Shown here: positions 42,577-54,317 of the stretch, in pieces
How the letters are laid out: the number at the start of each line of letters is the position of its first letter
Position numbering within the stretch: the first letter of the stretch is position 1
Translations under genes and position numbers: made by a program
Assembly (NCBI GenBank): GCA_023052935.1
Contig: CM041295.1
Span: 166,241,366 to 166,305,365 of the forward strand
Source: Piezodorus guildinii
Taxonomy: Eukaryota; Arthropoda; Insecta; Hemiptera; Pentatomidae
Length of the DNA: 64,000 nt
Reading direction: 5' to 3'
The notes under the pieces: generated by a model
Database searches by the model: none
Told to the model about the DNA's origin: nothing
Seen by the model: the letters and a program-made list of their open reading frames with translations, nothing else

Positions 42577-44669
42577 TTGATCAAATTAGCTCAAACATGC
42601 CCTCTAATCCAATTCCCAGCCAGGTGATGGATAAATTTAGAGATTTAAAACTTGCCGATCCAATATGCCATTTACCAGGTCCTATCGATTTTTTATTGGG
42701 TGCCGATCTATTTGGTGATGTACTAACGGGTAAAATACAAAAGACCTCAGAAGGCTTCCCTAATGCTCTTAATACGGTATTTGGTTGGATATTAGTTGGA
42801 CCAATTCCTAATGGGCCGCCAAACTCATACTCTACAGCGATGTTTACTGTAGCCGAAACAGATATTGAAGAGGAAACATTACCGAGGATAATGAATAAAT
42901 TTTGGGAGATCGAGGAAGTCTCTACAGTTCCACAGTTGAATCCTGAAGATATAAAGGCTGAAGAACATTTTATAAAGTCTCACACGAGGGATGATCATGG
43001 CAGATATATAGTTAGTCTACCATTCAAAAGCGAATCACTCAATTTACAAGCTTCCAGATTAATTGCCATCCATCGTTTCTTGAAGTTAGAGGAGAAGTTG
43101 ACCAAGAACCCTGTCCTGAGGCATGAATATGATAATGTATTTCAAGAGTACCTCAGCAAACAATACCTTTCGCCTACATCTCGACCAGGAAAATTCTTCC
43201 TTCCGCATCATGGCATTTATAAGGATAGCTCTTCCACACACCTGCGTATTGTCTTTGATGTTTCTGCAACCACTGCATCGGGGTCATTAAACAGTCATCT
43301 TCTAACAGGGCCTAAATTACAGCACGATATAAAGGATATCTTGTTAAAATTCCGTTTACCTCAATATGTAATATCCGCCGATATATGCCAAATGTTTCTA
43401 CAAATTTTGATTCACCCCGAAGATCGATTGTTCCAACACCTATTTTTTCGATTCAACCACGCTGATGCCATTCAGGAATATGAATTTAATCGCTTGCCCT
43501 TTGGATTATCGTGTTCTCCTTTCCTAGCCATAAGGGTAATCCACCAACTTGTCGTAGATGAAGGACATAAATATCCACTTGCTTCCCAAGCTTTATTAGG
43601 AAATATGTATATCGACGATCTGTTGACTGGTGCTGAAACACTAGAAGAGGCCTTGAAACTACAAAAAGAGCTTATTGACCTGCTAAATAAAGGTGTTTTC
43701 ACACTGAAGAAGTGGTTTAGCAACGACCATCAGCTTACGAGATATGTCTCATCTGAAGGGATTGATTCCACTGTATCATTTAGTAACATGGAAGACAAAT
43801 CAATTAAAATCCTGGGTATGCAGTGGGAACCAAACCATGATCGGTTATCGTACCGTGTCACACCAAGAGACATCGTTTATACAAAAAGAGGTCTCATGTC
43901 TACTATAGCCCGCGTGTATGATCCATTGGGATATTTGGCACCTGTTGTTTTTAGAGCGAAGACACTTTTACAACAACTCTGGAGGCTCAAGATTGGTTGG
44001 GACGATCCGATTCCTATGAACATTCAGAAACGATGGCACACGTTTTTCACAGAATTACCTAAGTTGGCCGAAATAAGCATTCCCAGGAGAATAATTTCAA
44101 ATGGAAAATTACGGAACTGCCTAGTTGGGTTTTCGGATGCTTCTTCGCTTGGATATGCAACAGTCATTTATTTTAGAAGTGAGAGTGAAACAGGCCATGT
44201 CACAACAAATCTTGTTTTTGCTAAAACGAAATTGGCTCCCTTGAAACCAGTCACTATTCCGAGGCTGGAACTCTGCGCCGCAGTACTATTAGTGAAAACC
44301 TTAAAGGCTCTTCAAGAATTTTCATCACAATTCCAGGACATGCCAGTAATTTTACTGTCTGATTCAGCGACTGTGTTAGCTTGGCTTCAAATGCCATTCG
44401 ATCAAATGAAGACATTCGTAGCTAATAGGGTTGCAAAAATTCTTGATCTATCTAAGTCAGCTTCCTGGCACCATATTCGCTCCCAAAATAATGCAGCTGA
44501 TGTTGCCTCTCGTGGTGTCGATTCTACAGACCTAATTCATGATACATCTTGGTGGATAGGACCTGATTGGCTGCGACTTCCAGAATGGCCTTTAGATCAA
44601 ATAGATATTTGTAATACTCAACCACTACCAGATATTAAATCAGAAGTAAGAATACATTGGAAATCATAG
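42530..44669 (+). CDS. pol: BEL pol: protease end, RT, RNase H
   Basis: Continues the protease in another frame (TEDGPEMETCAIVIDQI), then IDFLLGADLFGDVLTG, VFGWILVGP, FWEIEEVSTVP and GRYIVSLPFK. RT: KFFLPHHGIYK, LRIVFDVSATT, VISADICQMFLQILIHPEDR, FNRLPFGLSCSPFLAIRVIH and the catalytic MYIDDLLTGAET, then KILGMQWEP. RNase H: LVGFSDASSLGYATVIYF, RLELCAAVLLVKTL and LLSDSATVLAWLQ, with ADVASRGV. Ends at 44669 with the integrase start in an overlapping frame. BEL elements usually have one gag-pol ORF, so the shifts are probably mutations. Confidence 0.9.
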
Positions 44670-45148
44670 AAGAAATTAAAAAGTTTTCTTCTTTTACCAA
44701 ACTCACCAGAGTTTTCAGCTATATTCGTAGATTCTGTAATAACGTCAGACCCTACAAGAATGAAAGAAAAATTGGTTCATTAAAGTTAAATGAGATTAGA
44801 GACACCACTACTATGCTGATAAAAATTATTCAAACTTACCATTCCCCTAATGCAATACCTACTGAAAAATCCGACAGAGTAAGTCTGCAATCATTGTCCC
44901 CATTTGTTGATTCGGTGGGTATCCTTAGGGTGGGCGGTAGATTGCGAAATACACCTAATGTAACACCAGGCACCATGGTATTGTTGAAGGATCCAAACAT
45001 GCAATTAAATAGATGGCCAAAGGGTCGTATCGTTGATGTATTTCCTGGAGACGATGGGGTAACTAGAGTGGTAAAAGTCAGAACAGCTACTGGAGAATAC
45101 CTAAGACCGGTTTCAAAATTAGCTCCCTTATTCCCTTATGTGGATTAA
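44657..45148 (+). pseudogene. BEL integrase with in-frame loss of the catalytic core
   Basis: 163 aa. The N-terminal part FFSSFTKLTRVFSYIRRF-like (FSSFTKLTRVFSYIRRF) and LSPFVDSVGILRVGGRL match the start of BEL integrase. The sequence then jumps to GTMVLLKDPNMQLNRWPKGR and IVDVFPGDDGVTRVVKVRTA, the extreme C-terminus. The HHCC finger and D,D,E core between them are absent, although the frame is kept. Integration would require help in trans. Confidence 0.87.
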
Positions 45149-45192
45149 CTACAATTTTGAAAATTTAATATGATAAATTTTGGTGGGCGGTG

Positions 45193-45910
45193 TGTTTGAG
45201 CCTGAACATTATATTTTTTTTTCTGTATATTTTGTTTATAATTTAAAAATCAAATTAAATTAAAAATAGTTTTTTTTATGAGGAAAATATTTTTTTTGTT
45301 AGTTTACATGTTATATTTACATCTTCTAGTATTTATATTCAATAGCGTAGGGATTAGACAGATAACGGTGTCCCCCTTGCCCTCAAGTCAGTACCGATCG
45401 CACCAGTAACCAGAGAGCACACTTCTTTCGTTAGGCCTTCAAACCATCTTCGATCAGGACTTCGTCTTATCTTTTTGAAGATAACCAACCGTCCTTCAAA
45501 AATCGCCTACCCGCCTTCCAGTGGATCACAATCGCCTACCCGTCGTGCAGAGCCAAACAATTTATGGACAGATAATTATCCTATATTTTTTTTTCCTCAT
45601 TATATTTATTTATTTTTGTACCATTAGTAGTAAGACTAACCTACTAACCCAATTTTAGAACCTTTTTTTTTACAGTTAGGTTAATAGGAGATTTTTTTTA
45701 TAAATCAAATGGTTTTATATTTTTTTGTAAATTTTCCTCATATTTTTTTTTTATTAAACTTTTATTTATTTTGTTTACTTTCAATTTTATCTTTTTATTT
45801 AATATTACCTTTTTTTTTATTTTAATGATTAAGTACTCAGGACCGGCCCTTTTCGAAACGGGATCGAGTCTACATTCTCTTATTTCGATTTAATGTCACT
45901 CATCCCAATA
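45193..45910 (+). repeat. Right LTR of BEL element (718 bp), preceded by polypurine tract
   Basis: Preceded by TGGTGGGCGGTG (45181-45192), the GGTGGGCGG-type polypurine tract also found in the 58-kb BEL element. Contains a segment (about 45509-45632) with two ATCGCCTACCCG copies that the left LTR lacks. Confidence 0.93.
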
Positions 45911-46309
45911 GGTATGATGAACTGGTCCAGCAAAGACAATGATGATAGTGAGGTTTAATTTATTATGAAGCCCAGAAGCTTCACGATGTTTAATCCTTCA
46001 AAGATATAATCCTTACATACGTAACATATTATCATTCACAGATTTCTAACCTCAACAACGGTTCTAGGTTAGATATTATGTTCGCTGTTTGAGTTTTTTC
46101 TAAGAAATATATGGTGGTCCACTTTTTTACTTTCAAGTGGACATATATATGTATGTGAAATAACCTCTTTTTTAAAGATATATTTTAATCCATTCTATGG
46201 TTAACTAGAGTGTTGTGTGTGTCTTATCATAGAATAATGTATCAAAGATTATTGCACCCTTTTAATAAAATATTATTACTAAATGGTGGCGGTGTAAAAT
46301 TTTAATTCA

Positions 46310-46980
46310 AGCAGAAGAAACTCAAGATGCAGCTGGATAAAGATATTCTTGAAGCGGTGGCCACGGTACTGGGAGAAATTTTTAAATAATATGCTCCCAC
46401 CAGAAATGATTCAACAGATGCTCAATTCTCAGAGCTGACTTTTCAGATGAAACCTCATTATTTTAATCTTAATGAACCAGCAGCACAGCATAACTGATTT
46501 GGTCAGTTTAGGCAATTTCGCAGTGCATCAGGTCTTAGTAAATGACCTGAACCCCAGCAGATTGATAAGTTAATATACTCAATGGGGCCTGGTGCTGGTG
46601 ATCATCTTAATGTAATTGGTATGGCTGCTGAAAAAAAGAAAAGAATCATATGAAAGAGTTGTGGGGACTTTATCAGACTATTTTTGTTTAAAGAATAATT
46701 TATTTCTAGAGAGAACCCATTTTATAGCACAGCGGCAAACACCTGGTGTTGAAACGATTCGGATATCAGGAAAGAAAATTTCAGAAAACCTAAAGGGACA
46801 AGTCACAGTAAAGGAAATTTCTTCACATACGAAATTCAGGGAGTTACCCCTAAAATTTTAATTAGATACTGGGGATGATGTTACATGTCGAGGAGATTGC
46901 CACGCTAGCATATTAAACTTGCCTTTACACCGAACATCAATTCGCCTTAAGGGGGCTGGGGACACCCCATTTTAGGTTAG
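46310..46980 (+). pseudogene. Degraded Ty3/gypsy gag-protease fragment
   Basis: Frames shift, but the gag motif QIDKLIYSMGPGAGDHLNVI resembles the capsid region of K02A2.6/mag-type gypsy elements (QxxxLIYxMGxEAxDIL). It is followed by KRIIXXSCGDFIRLFLF-type remnants, ERTHFIAQRQTPGVETI, and a protease-like KFXLDTGDDVTC with the DTG catalytic triplet. Nucleocapsid knuckles are missing. Confidence 0.6.
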
Positions 46981-47569
46981 GTTCTGTACAGATGGAACTG
47001 AAATATCACTAAAGGTTTCATACAGACATTTTTTGTGCTATAAATGGCCAGAAGGAACTATTGATGAGTAGAGATTTGGCTATCTGTCTAGACTTGTTGC
47101 CTAGAATGGTTAATAAAATTTTGATTGTGAATTAGATTTGATATTAATAAATAAGAAAAAAATTAAAAATTGTGAACTACAATAAACATGAGGTAAAAGT
47201 ACAAATAAGATCATTCTTGGCTAAAGGATAGTGCAACTAAGTGGTTTTAATTAATTTATTGTTGAATAAATGGTAGGAAATGGTTGAATAAATAGATAAC
47301 TTTCATAAGAAGAGATATTTTAAAATAAAAAATATTTGACTTTGGCCATTAATGGCCAGTGTTGCAAAAAGGCAACACCCTAAAAAGTAAACTCTGTGCC
47401 ACACCTCTGTCATACATGAGTCCTATATGATTCCTCTAGGGGTACCACATAGAGGTGAAATAGGTGTTAGTATGGATAAACAGGTCCGGGACAGTGATTT
47501 GGGCACAAATAGTGAATAGGGCACAAGCAGTGAATATATCACTTTTGTTTGATAATTCCTCTAACAGTT

Positions 47570-48480
47570 GATAAGACCCGCACCTATCTTCCTCTTCAGA
47601 AGTTTCAGCATAGGAGAACCGGTCTTGCAATGGTTCAAGTCATATTTTAGTGGACGTCTACAACAAGTAAAGACCTCAAGCAACACCTCAGGATGGTTGG
47701 AGCGTCGTAAAGGGTTGAATCAAGGTTCAATTCTAGGGCCAATATTGTTCCTTAGGCACATCAAAGACGTTTCTAATGCAATAAAGCACTGTAAAATTCA
47801 CATGTTTGGGGACAAAGTATTCATCATGGTCTCTTCGCTGCCTAAGGATGTGACTGCGACCGTATTGTAGGTGAAAATGGACTTCAACTCTAGGCTAGTT
47901 CCAATAGACTTTTCCTCAGATATAATAAATACATGGGGTGCTGATAGGTAGCCCCAAATTAGTTGTGAAAGCTTAAAAGGAGGTGCAGTCTCCACTTAAG
48001 ACCAGGATATCCCACAATGTAGCCAAATGAAAGTTGTTGGAGTAACGATCAGCAGCTCCCTGTCATGGAGCTACAATGCAGGTCAAGTAGTGAGCTTCAT
48101 GCTGTAATACATGCCATATATTGGTGGTCTTTTGTCAACTGAGGTCAGGAAGAAGATATTCTTCATCTTGTGCGGTATTGTGACTCAGTATACTTCCACA
48201 TATCTGATTCAGAGATCTTTTAATTTAACTATCCGATTAATCCTTGGCACAAAGCGGGACAAACACATCACTGCATTTATAAAGGAATTAGGCTGAATTC
48301 GTGTAAAAGTATAAATCTAATTAAATTTAATGTTTCCAACACGAAAAGTTTTAGATTCTATGGTTCCAAAGGATCTAACCACAAAGTTCATCGAGATGCA
48401 CAGTGAGAGTTTGCAAGATATGTTTCAATTGCTGACTGAGGCCTTTAGGAGTGCTTTCTACACTGTAGCAGTGAAAGGAA
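47570..48480 (+). pseudogene. Degraded non-LTR reverse transcriptase fragment
   Basis: FSIGEPVLQWFKSYFSGRLQ, GLNQGSILGPILFLRHIKDV and FGDKVFI (for FADDxxL, catalytic Asp lost) are RT motifs of Jockey/CR1-type elements. Downstream, in other frames, KVVGVTISSSLSWSYN (for LGVxxDxxLxW) and FNLTIRLILGTKRDKHI match the thumb/C-terminal part. Several frame breaks. Confidence 0.75.
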
Positions 48481-48954
48481 GATTACACTAATTTTAGACT
48501 TTATTCAGCTAGTAATTTGTTTACCTTAATTTGTGTAGAAATATCTGATGTTTTGAACAATTTAAAAACAAGTAAAATCAAGGTAAATAAGATTAATGAT
48601 TTTATATTTATATAGTGATAAATATTTTTATTAAGTGAGGCACAGTTTACATAGACATAAGTAGTGATGACTCTATCCTATAACTAGTCAGAGTACCCTA
48701 CAACACATTTTGCAGCCAAAAGCCTTCATAGCCTGTCGCGCCAACAGAATGTGTAAACTTGTTATAAAATATTTATAATTGTTTTAATCCCTATACCACT
48801 ATTCCCTATACTCTATGAAACGTGCAACATAGAGTAGGGTGCTTTTCAGTAATCATTAAAAAAGACATCAAAGCTTCTAAGAAAAATCAAGTAAAATTTT
48901 AAGAAGAAATATTCTCGAGTTACTGGACTCTTATTAGCTTTCAATGTACATGAT

Positions 48955-49383
48955 GTTTCAGGGTTAAGTAGCCAGACTTCAAAATTGAATAAAGGACCTC
49001 AAAACAAGAAAAAAAAAAAGTACTTTGGAGATGTATCAAGAAATGCATCTTACATTCTCAACTCTCAGAAATCCATTATCCGTGATTACTAATAGATTGT
49101 ACGGTTGGATCAGAGGAAAAAACATGATATTTAGGACTTTAACTGAGTTCTTCAGGTCCAAGGACACGAGGTTCAATTGCTTGGAACAAATGTTTGTTAA
49201 ATGACCTGCAACTTTTATTCCAGAGATCTGGCCGAAAAATCCGTTCCTGAAAAACATGGGTTTTCGACACTAGCTTCTTAACGGTGCATTTCTTGACACC
49301 TGTCCATGGGACTTTTTTTTCTTGTTTTGAGGCCCTTAATTCATTTGTGAAATCTGGCAACTTAACCCGGAAACACCCTATAT
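48955..49383. repeat. ~430-bp element with ~95-bp inverted ends
   Basis: Left arm (48955-49050) carries GGGTTAAGTAGCCAGACTTC and CCTCAAAACAAGAAAAAAA. The right arm (49285-49383), read on the minus strand, has GGGTTAAGTTGCCAGATTTC and CCTCAAAACAAGAAAAAAAA. The outer minus-strand end reads TATAGGGTGTTTCCGGG. Non-coding. Probably a MITE-like insertion. Confidence 0.7.
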
Positions 49384-49766
49384 AAAATATATGAAGAGAG
49401 GACTTTTTTCAGCAAAGATCATAAAAAAGCTTTATTATTATTATGATAAAAACTTAAAAAATACAAGGTCAAAGTGTTATATGGGCAAACAGCACAACCA
49501 ATTTTCAATTCTGATTGCTGAAACTGAGATTTAGCTGCCTGTCATAACTATTCCATGGCAGGATAATTATTTATTCTATCTTGACCCTTATGGGGCTCAC
49601 CAATCATTTATCAAAAGGAACCAAATTATTAGGAAAAAGTCGTAGCGACTAAAGTTGATCTTAGTTAAATCACCTTCTTGCATAGCTGTTGGTGTAGAAA
49701 CATTGATATTAAGATCATTAATTAATACTGTTGCTACATACAGAAATTATTTATAGCTTTACTTAC
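49384..49766. other. Intron sequence, nothing recognised
   Basis: Between the inverted-repeat element and dynein exon 3. No supported feature. Confidence 0.5.
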
Positions 49767-49955
49767 ATGTTCTTTTATATGCTTCAAAAGTCATGGGAAT
49801 TTTAGCCCATTTAAATTTTATTGCATCAAATCTGCTGATTATTTCATTATAGCTAGAAAGGATTTCGCCGATTGCGGTCCAATAATGGGCAGTTTTTAGG
49901 ATGTACTCGTAGCTTTCCTCTAGCCTTTCAGTGAAGTAGCCATAGTATACAATAT
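49767..49955 (-). CDS. Dynein heavy chain candidate exon 3
   Basis: 189 bp with acceptor TTGTCTGTAG and donor GTAAGT. It reads IVYYGYFTERLEESYEYIL, then HYWTAIGEILSSYNEIISRF, ending FEAYKRT. A predicted helical segment fits the dynein stem/early linker. Phase (2 nt in, 1 nt out) matches both neighbours. Compared with known dyneins, sequence corresponding to ~150-200 residues before exon 4 is not visible, so exons may be missing or unrecognised in the 17.6-kb intron. Confidence 0.5.
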
Positions 49956-50411
49956 CTACAGACAAATTATTCATTAACAGATATTTATAATAACTTCAAT
50001 CATTGTTGGTTACAAGGTCACAAAGGGAGAGTGATTAGTTTCTTTATTTTTTTTTTTTTATATTGTAATATATTAATTTCTAAAATATATTTGAAAATAA
50101 AATAACTGTTAAAAGTAATGAAAATAATTTAATACATAATTAGTTTAAAGTATTAAAAATAATAAAACTATGCAAAGGGAATACACCAGAGCCATAAACA
50201 TTTAATATCATTTTTTCATAAAAATCATAATTAATTTTAGAAAGAAAGAAGTCAGATTGATTAAATTCTGGGGAAGGAATAATAAATTATCTGTGCATAA
50301 GTTTACAATAAATATTTACAATTAATTGTTAAGATCGTTACAGTCAACTACTAAAAAGATAAATTAAATTTTAAAACTAATTTAAATATTAATTTATTTT
50401 TTTCTTAAATA

Positions 50412-51000
50412 GTGATTATTAGGATTTATAGTGACGAGTTAGGACATTTCACCTGTCACACATATAGGGGCAGCTCGGTGATAGGCACAATCTGGGTTAA
50501 TCTGAACATGATGCGGCTCGTTAATGATAAGTCTGTAGCTCAAATACCGGAAGTGTCTTCACACTTGCCACTCTTACTAAGGCTAAACCTTACAACTATA
50601 TAAGACTCATCCTAATATTCAAAAAAATATCTCCTCTAAAATAAATTTATTTGATAGGGAAACTAAAAATATTTAAATTTTTAATTACGAATTAAAACGT
50701 TCACCCAATATATATTACGATTCTGATAATGTATCTGATATTTATGAAAATTTTAAAACTACTGTTACCTAAATCGCAATGTATTCTGATATTCTGAAAA
50801 TCAAAATGGTCAATTGCAGGATGACAAATGATCAAAACCCTGGTTTGATGAAAATTGTAAATAGGAAATCCGTAAAAAGTACAGAACACTCATAAGAAAA
50901 CCATTTACAACAGAAAATTTAGTTTCATATATAAATGGAAAAATTACGAATGGTTGGTAAATAAATCTAAATCAGAATATTACCCATCTATTACTGACCA
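50412..51000 (+). pseudogene. Non-LTR endonuclease/linker fragment
   Basis: GHFTCHTYRGSSVIGTIWVN followed by a SSHLPLLLRL stretch resembles the end of an AP-like endonuclease (TYxxxxGxSxIDxIWVN...SDHLP). Further right, in another frame, NPWFDENCK and EIRKKYRTLIRKPFT resemble the linker after the endonuclease (PWFxxxxxxxIxxRxxxxR). Short and frameshifted. Confidence 0.55.
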
Positions 51001-51899
51001 AATTTCAGAACACAATTCAAGAAGCATCGAATAGTGAGCCAGCTTAGGGTAGCCAACTTGACAAGACCAGTAGTGTACAGTGAGGGAAAATCATACTAAC
51101 TGGAGGGGAAAGAAAATTGCACTGTATGCAATTTACAAAAGCTGGAAAATCTATATAATTTTTTGATAGAATGCCCAATGAATATAAATATATTAATGAG
51201 TACAATAATTCAATTTTGGGGAATCTGCTAACAATTGATATCAGAGTGTGCAGAAACTAAATGATATTTTTTACTACACTGTGGGCAGTTTAAATATGAG
51301 ATCATTTATAATAATTGAATAAAGTTCATGACATAGATTTTCTGGTTAATACCTGATTAATTTTTATCAAAAAGTGAAGTGTGATTACTGTGTTTGTTTG
51401 TTTTCTTCAACTTGTGATATTGGTTTGCATTCTTTAGTCTAATTTATATAAGGTTATAAATTTGCAAGATTTATAATTGTATTAAGATTTACTTTAAATT
51501 CCTAAATTATTCATTTTTTTTATGTGATTTTAAAAAATATGCTTTATTTATTAATGTTATATTCATGATATCTGTAAATAATCTTTAGTTGTTTTTATTT
51601 TTGACAGATGAACTGTACTGACCAACTCCTTTTGTATGGGAATTACCCTAAAAACAAATAAATATTATTATTTGCTTCCTGAAAGAAAGGAGTGATCGAA
51701 GGCAGATTAGCCTAGATATCAGATGAAGGAACTAACAAGCGACAATCCATCAGTGGAAGTGTTGGGATCAGAGGGCAAAACAGCATGATCATAGACACAA
51801 GAATGTCTGATCAAAATCAAGGGCCTGCATGCCCTGAAAAAAAATGAAGTAGTTATCCTCACCTTTCCTCTGGAAAGAGAAGGGATACAGACTACAGTT
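51001..51899. other. Intron sequence, weak repeat remnants
   Basis: No conserved ORF. The AAAACAAATAAATATTATTA stretch near 51650 might be the 3' tail of the preceding non-LTR fragment; this is a guess. Confidence 0.35.
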
Positions 51900-52214
51900 G
51901 TGCAACCAGTATTGTAGAAGAGCCGAGTCATAAGGCTATAAGGCTTGAGCTTCCATGACTCGAGTTGAGGGTCGAGCCTTTTGAGCCTTCTAATCTAGTA
52001 TTGTGAAAGAGCCGAGTCATAAGGCTATAAGACTGGAGCCCTGAAGGATCGAGCCTTCTACCCTAACAGCAAAAGACTGGAGTCTTATCTCAACCTTTAT
52101 GAAGCAATGTGATGGACTTAATACATTTTCTTGAATTTAAAGTTTTATAGACAATTTTGCTGAATAACAATCATCAAAATTCCCCTTGAAATGTAAATTA
52201 GCATTTATTTTTAT

Positions 52215-52510
52215 GCTAATTTTCATTCGCTTTTCTGGCTTTATGTTGTAAACGAATCAAAGGATTTTTACCATTTATAAAATTTTCCAACTATTTTCGG
52301 GTAGCCTAAAACGATAATCACCGCTTTCCCCCGAATTTCCATACGCTTATAACGTATCAATGGATTTTCATCATTTCCACCATTTTCTGACTATTTTGGA
52401 GTAGTCTGATACGATAAGCTGCATGTATTTTTCCCAAAATTTTCATTCGCTTTTCCAGATCTATCTCTTGAACGAATAAATGGATTTTAACCATTTCGAC
52501 TGTTTTCCGA
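52215..52510 (+). repeat. ~110-bp tandem repeats inside the hAT-like arm
   Basis: Three diverged units share TTTTCATTCGCTTTTC, a run ATGGATTTT.ACCATTT and CGACTATTT-like stretches. They lie within the left arm, and related units recur inverted in the right arm near 53800-53990. Confidence 0.6.
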
Positions 52511-53377
52511 CTATTTACATGCTGATTATCCTATTGCGATCGTGAATTTTTTTGAATTACAGTTTTTAACGGAAATACACGTTTCAGAGTCCCCTGAGTC
52601 AAAATAACCAAGTCCCAGACAAAGGTCTCTATGTGCGTGGTAAGTTCAGCACAAAAAAAAAAAAAAAAAAAGACAAACGAAACTAAAATTTCATATTTAA
52701 GACAAGTATACGCCCGAAATATTACAGCAATACTTTATACCAAGCATTTCGTACTTTTTTACCATTCACTCAGAGAGGGCTCAAACGATTTTTATTATAC
52801 TCACTATATTGTTGTAGAATTTATATGTTGTACATTCCAAAAGATTAACCATACCTTCTTATTGGCATTGAAAATGAACTGCTAAATATAGAAGTTAAAC
52901 GAATTTGATGTCTAACTAAAGGAGAAAAGAGCATATTCATATTTTTACTGTTTTTTTTTATAATAAGGACAGTATTTTAGACTTATAATATACTGTAATG
53001 TATTGAGGATACTGAGGGGAGTAACTTAGGATTGGATAATTATTATATTAATTAAATAGATATTAATAAGCTTTGTCGTCAAAAGGCATTTCCCAAACCC
53101 TCTTGATTGTCCGTGGGCTTGGGCTGCCCCGCCTCCCTTTGTCCGATAAGAGATCGGCAACTTCCAAAATATGACACTTTTGGAAAAGAAGAGGGGAGAG
53201 AAGTGAAGACATGGCAAAACCATTGGAAAGAGAAAGATTTTAGAAAAAATATTATCTTACACAAAACTTTGTAAAAAGTAATGGAGAGTGACGAATAGGG
53301 CATAAATGTATTAATGAAATGAAAACTAACTTTATTACCAGATATTATACGATCAAACTTAATAAAGATTAACTATA

Positions 53378-53562
53378 GGTCAATCCATTTGAAATCGTCA
53401 AATTTTCATTAATTTTGCCGCTCGAAATTTTTTATTTTCGTGATTTTTTGACCAGTTATTCTCTATCCTTCCGTGAATATAAAACTATAAATACAAAAAA
53501 AATCGGGCCAATACTTTTAGTCTGGGTCTGGAAGGTATGGACGATTTCGAATGGATTGACCC
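53378..53562. mobile_element. ~185-bp MITE-like element nested in the hAT-like element
   Basis: Inverted ends GGTCAATCCATTTGAAATCG (left) and CGATTTCGAATGGATTGACC (right) with CTATA on both flanks (53373-53377 and 53563-53567). It shares internal sequence with the dispersed repeats at 3044-3602 and 30709-31213. Non-coding. Confidence 0.72.
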
Positions 53563-54317
53563 CTATACTATCTTATAAACTTTTCATAATAAACTGCTGA
53601 ATATAGAAGTTGAACGAATTTGAGGTCTATGACTAAATGAGAAAAGAGCAGAAATATTTTTTATTGTATTTTTTTTTATAATAAGGGCAGTTTTTTAGAC
53701 GTATAATATACCATTGGAAAGGGAAAGATATCAGAAAATATATTATCTTACACAAAAATTTGTAAAAGGTAATAAAGAGTGGAAATGATGATTTTGGAAA
53801 TAGTGAAAACTCATTAATTCGTTGATAAAATCGGAAGAGCGAATAGAAATTTGGGGGGAAGCGATATGATGATTATCATATCAGGTTACCCCAAAATATT
53901 CGGAAAATTATGGAAACACTAAAAATCCATTGTTTCGTTTACAATATACAGCCAGAATGCGAATGAAAATTAGTGTAAAATTAAATGCTAAGTTTCATTT
54001 TAAGGGAAATTTCAAAAAATTTTGATGATTATTATACAGCAAAATTATCTAGAAAACTTTATATTTAAGAAAATGTTTTAAGTTCATCACAGTGCTTCAT
54101 AAAGGTTGAGATAAGACTCAAGTATTTTGTTGCGAGGCTATAAGGCTCGAGCGTTTAGCTGAGGGCTTGAACCTAGCCTTCAGAGCTCGGGTCTCTGAGC
54201 CTTAAATTTTCGAGCCATTTTTCACAACACTAGGCTAGAAGACTGGAGCCTTTTAGCCAAGGGCTCGAGCCTCTCAGCCTTCAATTAGGCGAGCTTTTTT
54301 TACAACACTGTGCAACC

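Larger units (their letters stand above)
40099..45910 (+). mobile_element. BEL/Pao LTR retrotransposon lacking integrase core
   Basis: LTRs at 40099-40692 and 45193-45910 start TGTTTGAGCCTGAACATTAT. The left ends CCCAACA and the right CCCAATA. GGTAT flanks both sides (40094-40098 and 45911-45915), a 5-bp target duplication typical of BEL/Pao. Gag, protease, RT and RNase H are present; the middle of integrase is deleted. It is inserted beside the Tc1 remnant. Confidence 0.95.
51908..54309. mobile_element. hAT-like non-autonomous foldback element with 8-bp target duplication
   Basis: GTGCAACC occurs immediately left (51900-51907) and right (54310-54317), a perfect 8-bp duplication. Ends are AGTATTGTAGAAGAGCC and, on the other strand, AGTGTTGTAAAAAAAGC. 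Long imperfect inverted arms of about 600 bp (51908-52560 and 53690-54309) contain repeated GGCTATAAGGCT and GAGCC motifs. No transposase. An 8-bp duplication and short A/G-rich ends fit the hAT superfamily. Confidence 0.78.

Noticed and set aside
49036..49360. Minus-strand ORFs as additional dynein exons
   Set aside because: They fall within the inverted-repeat element and lack linker motifs.
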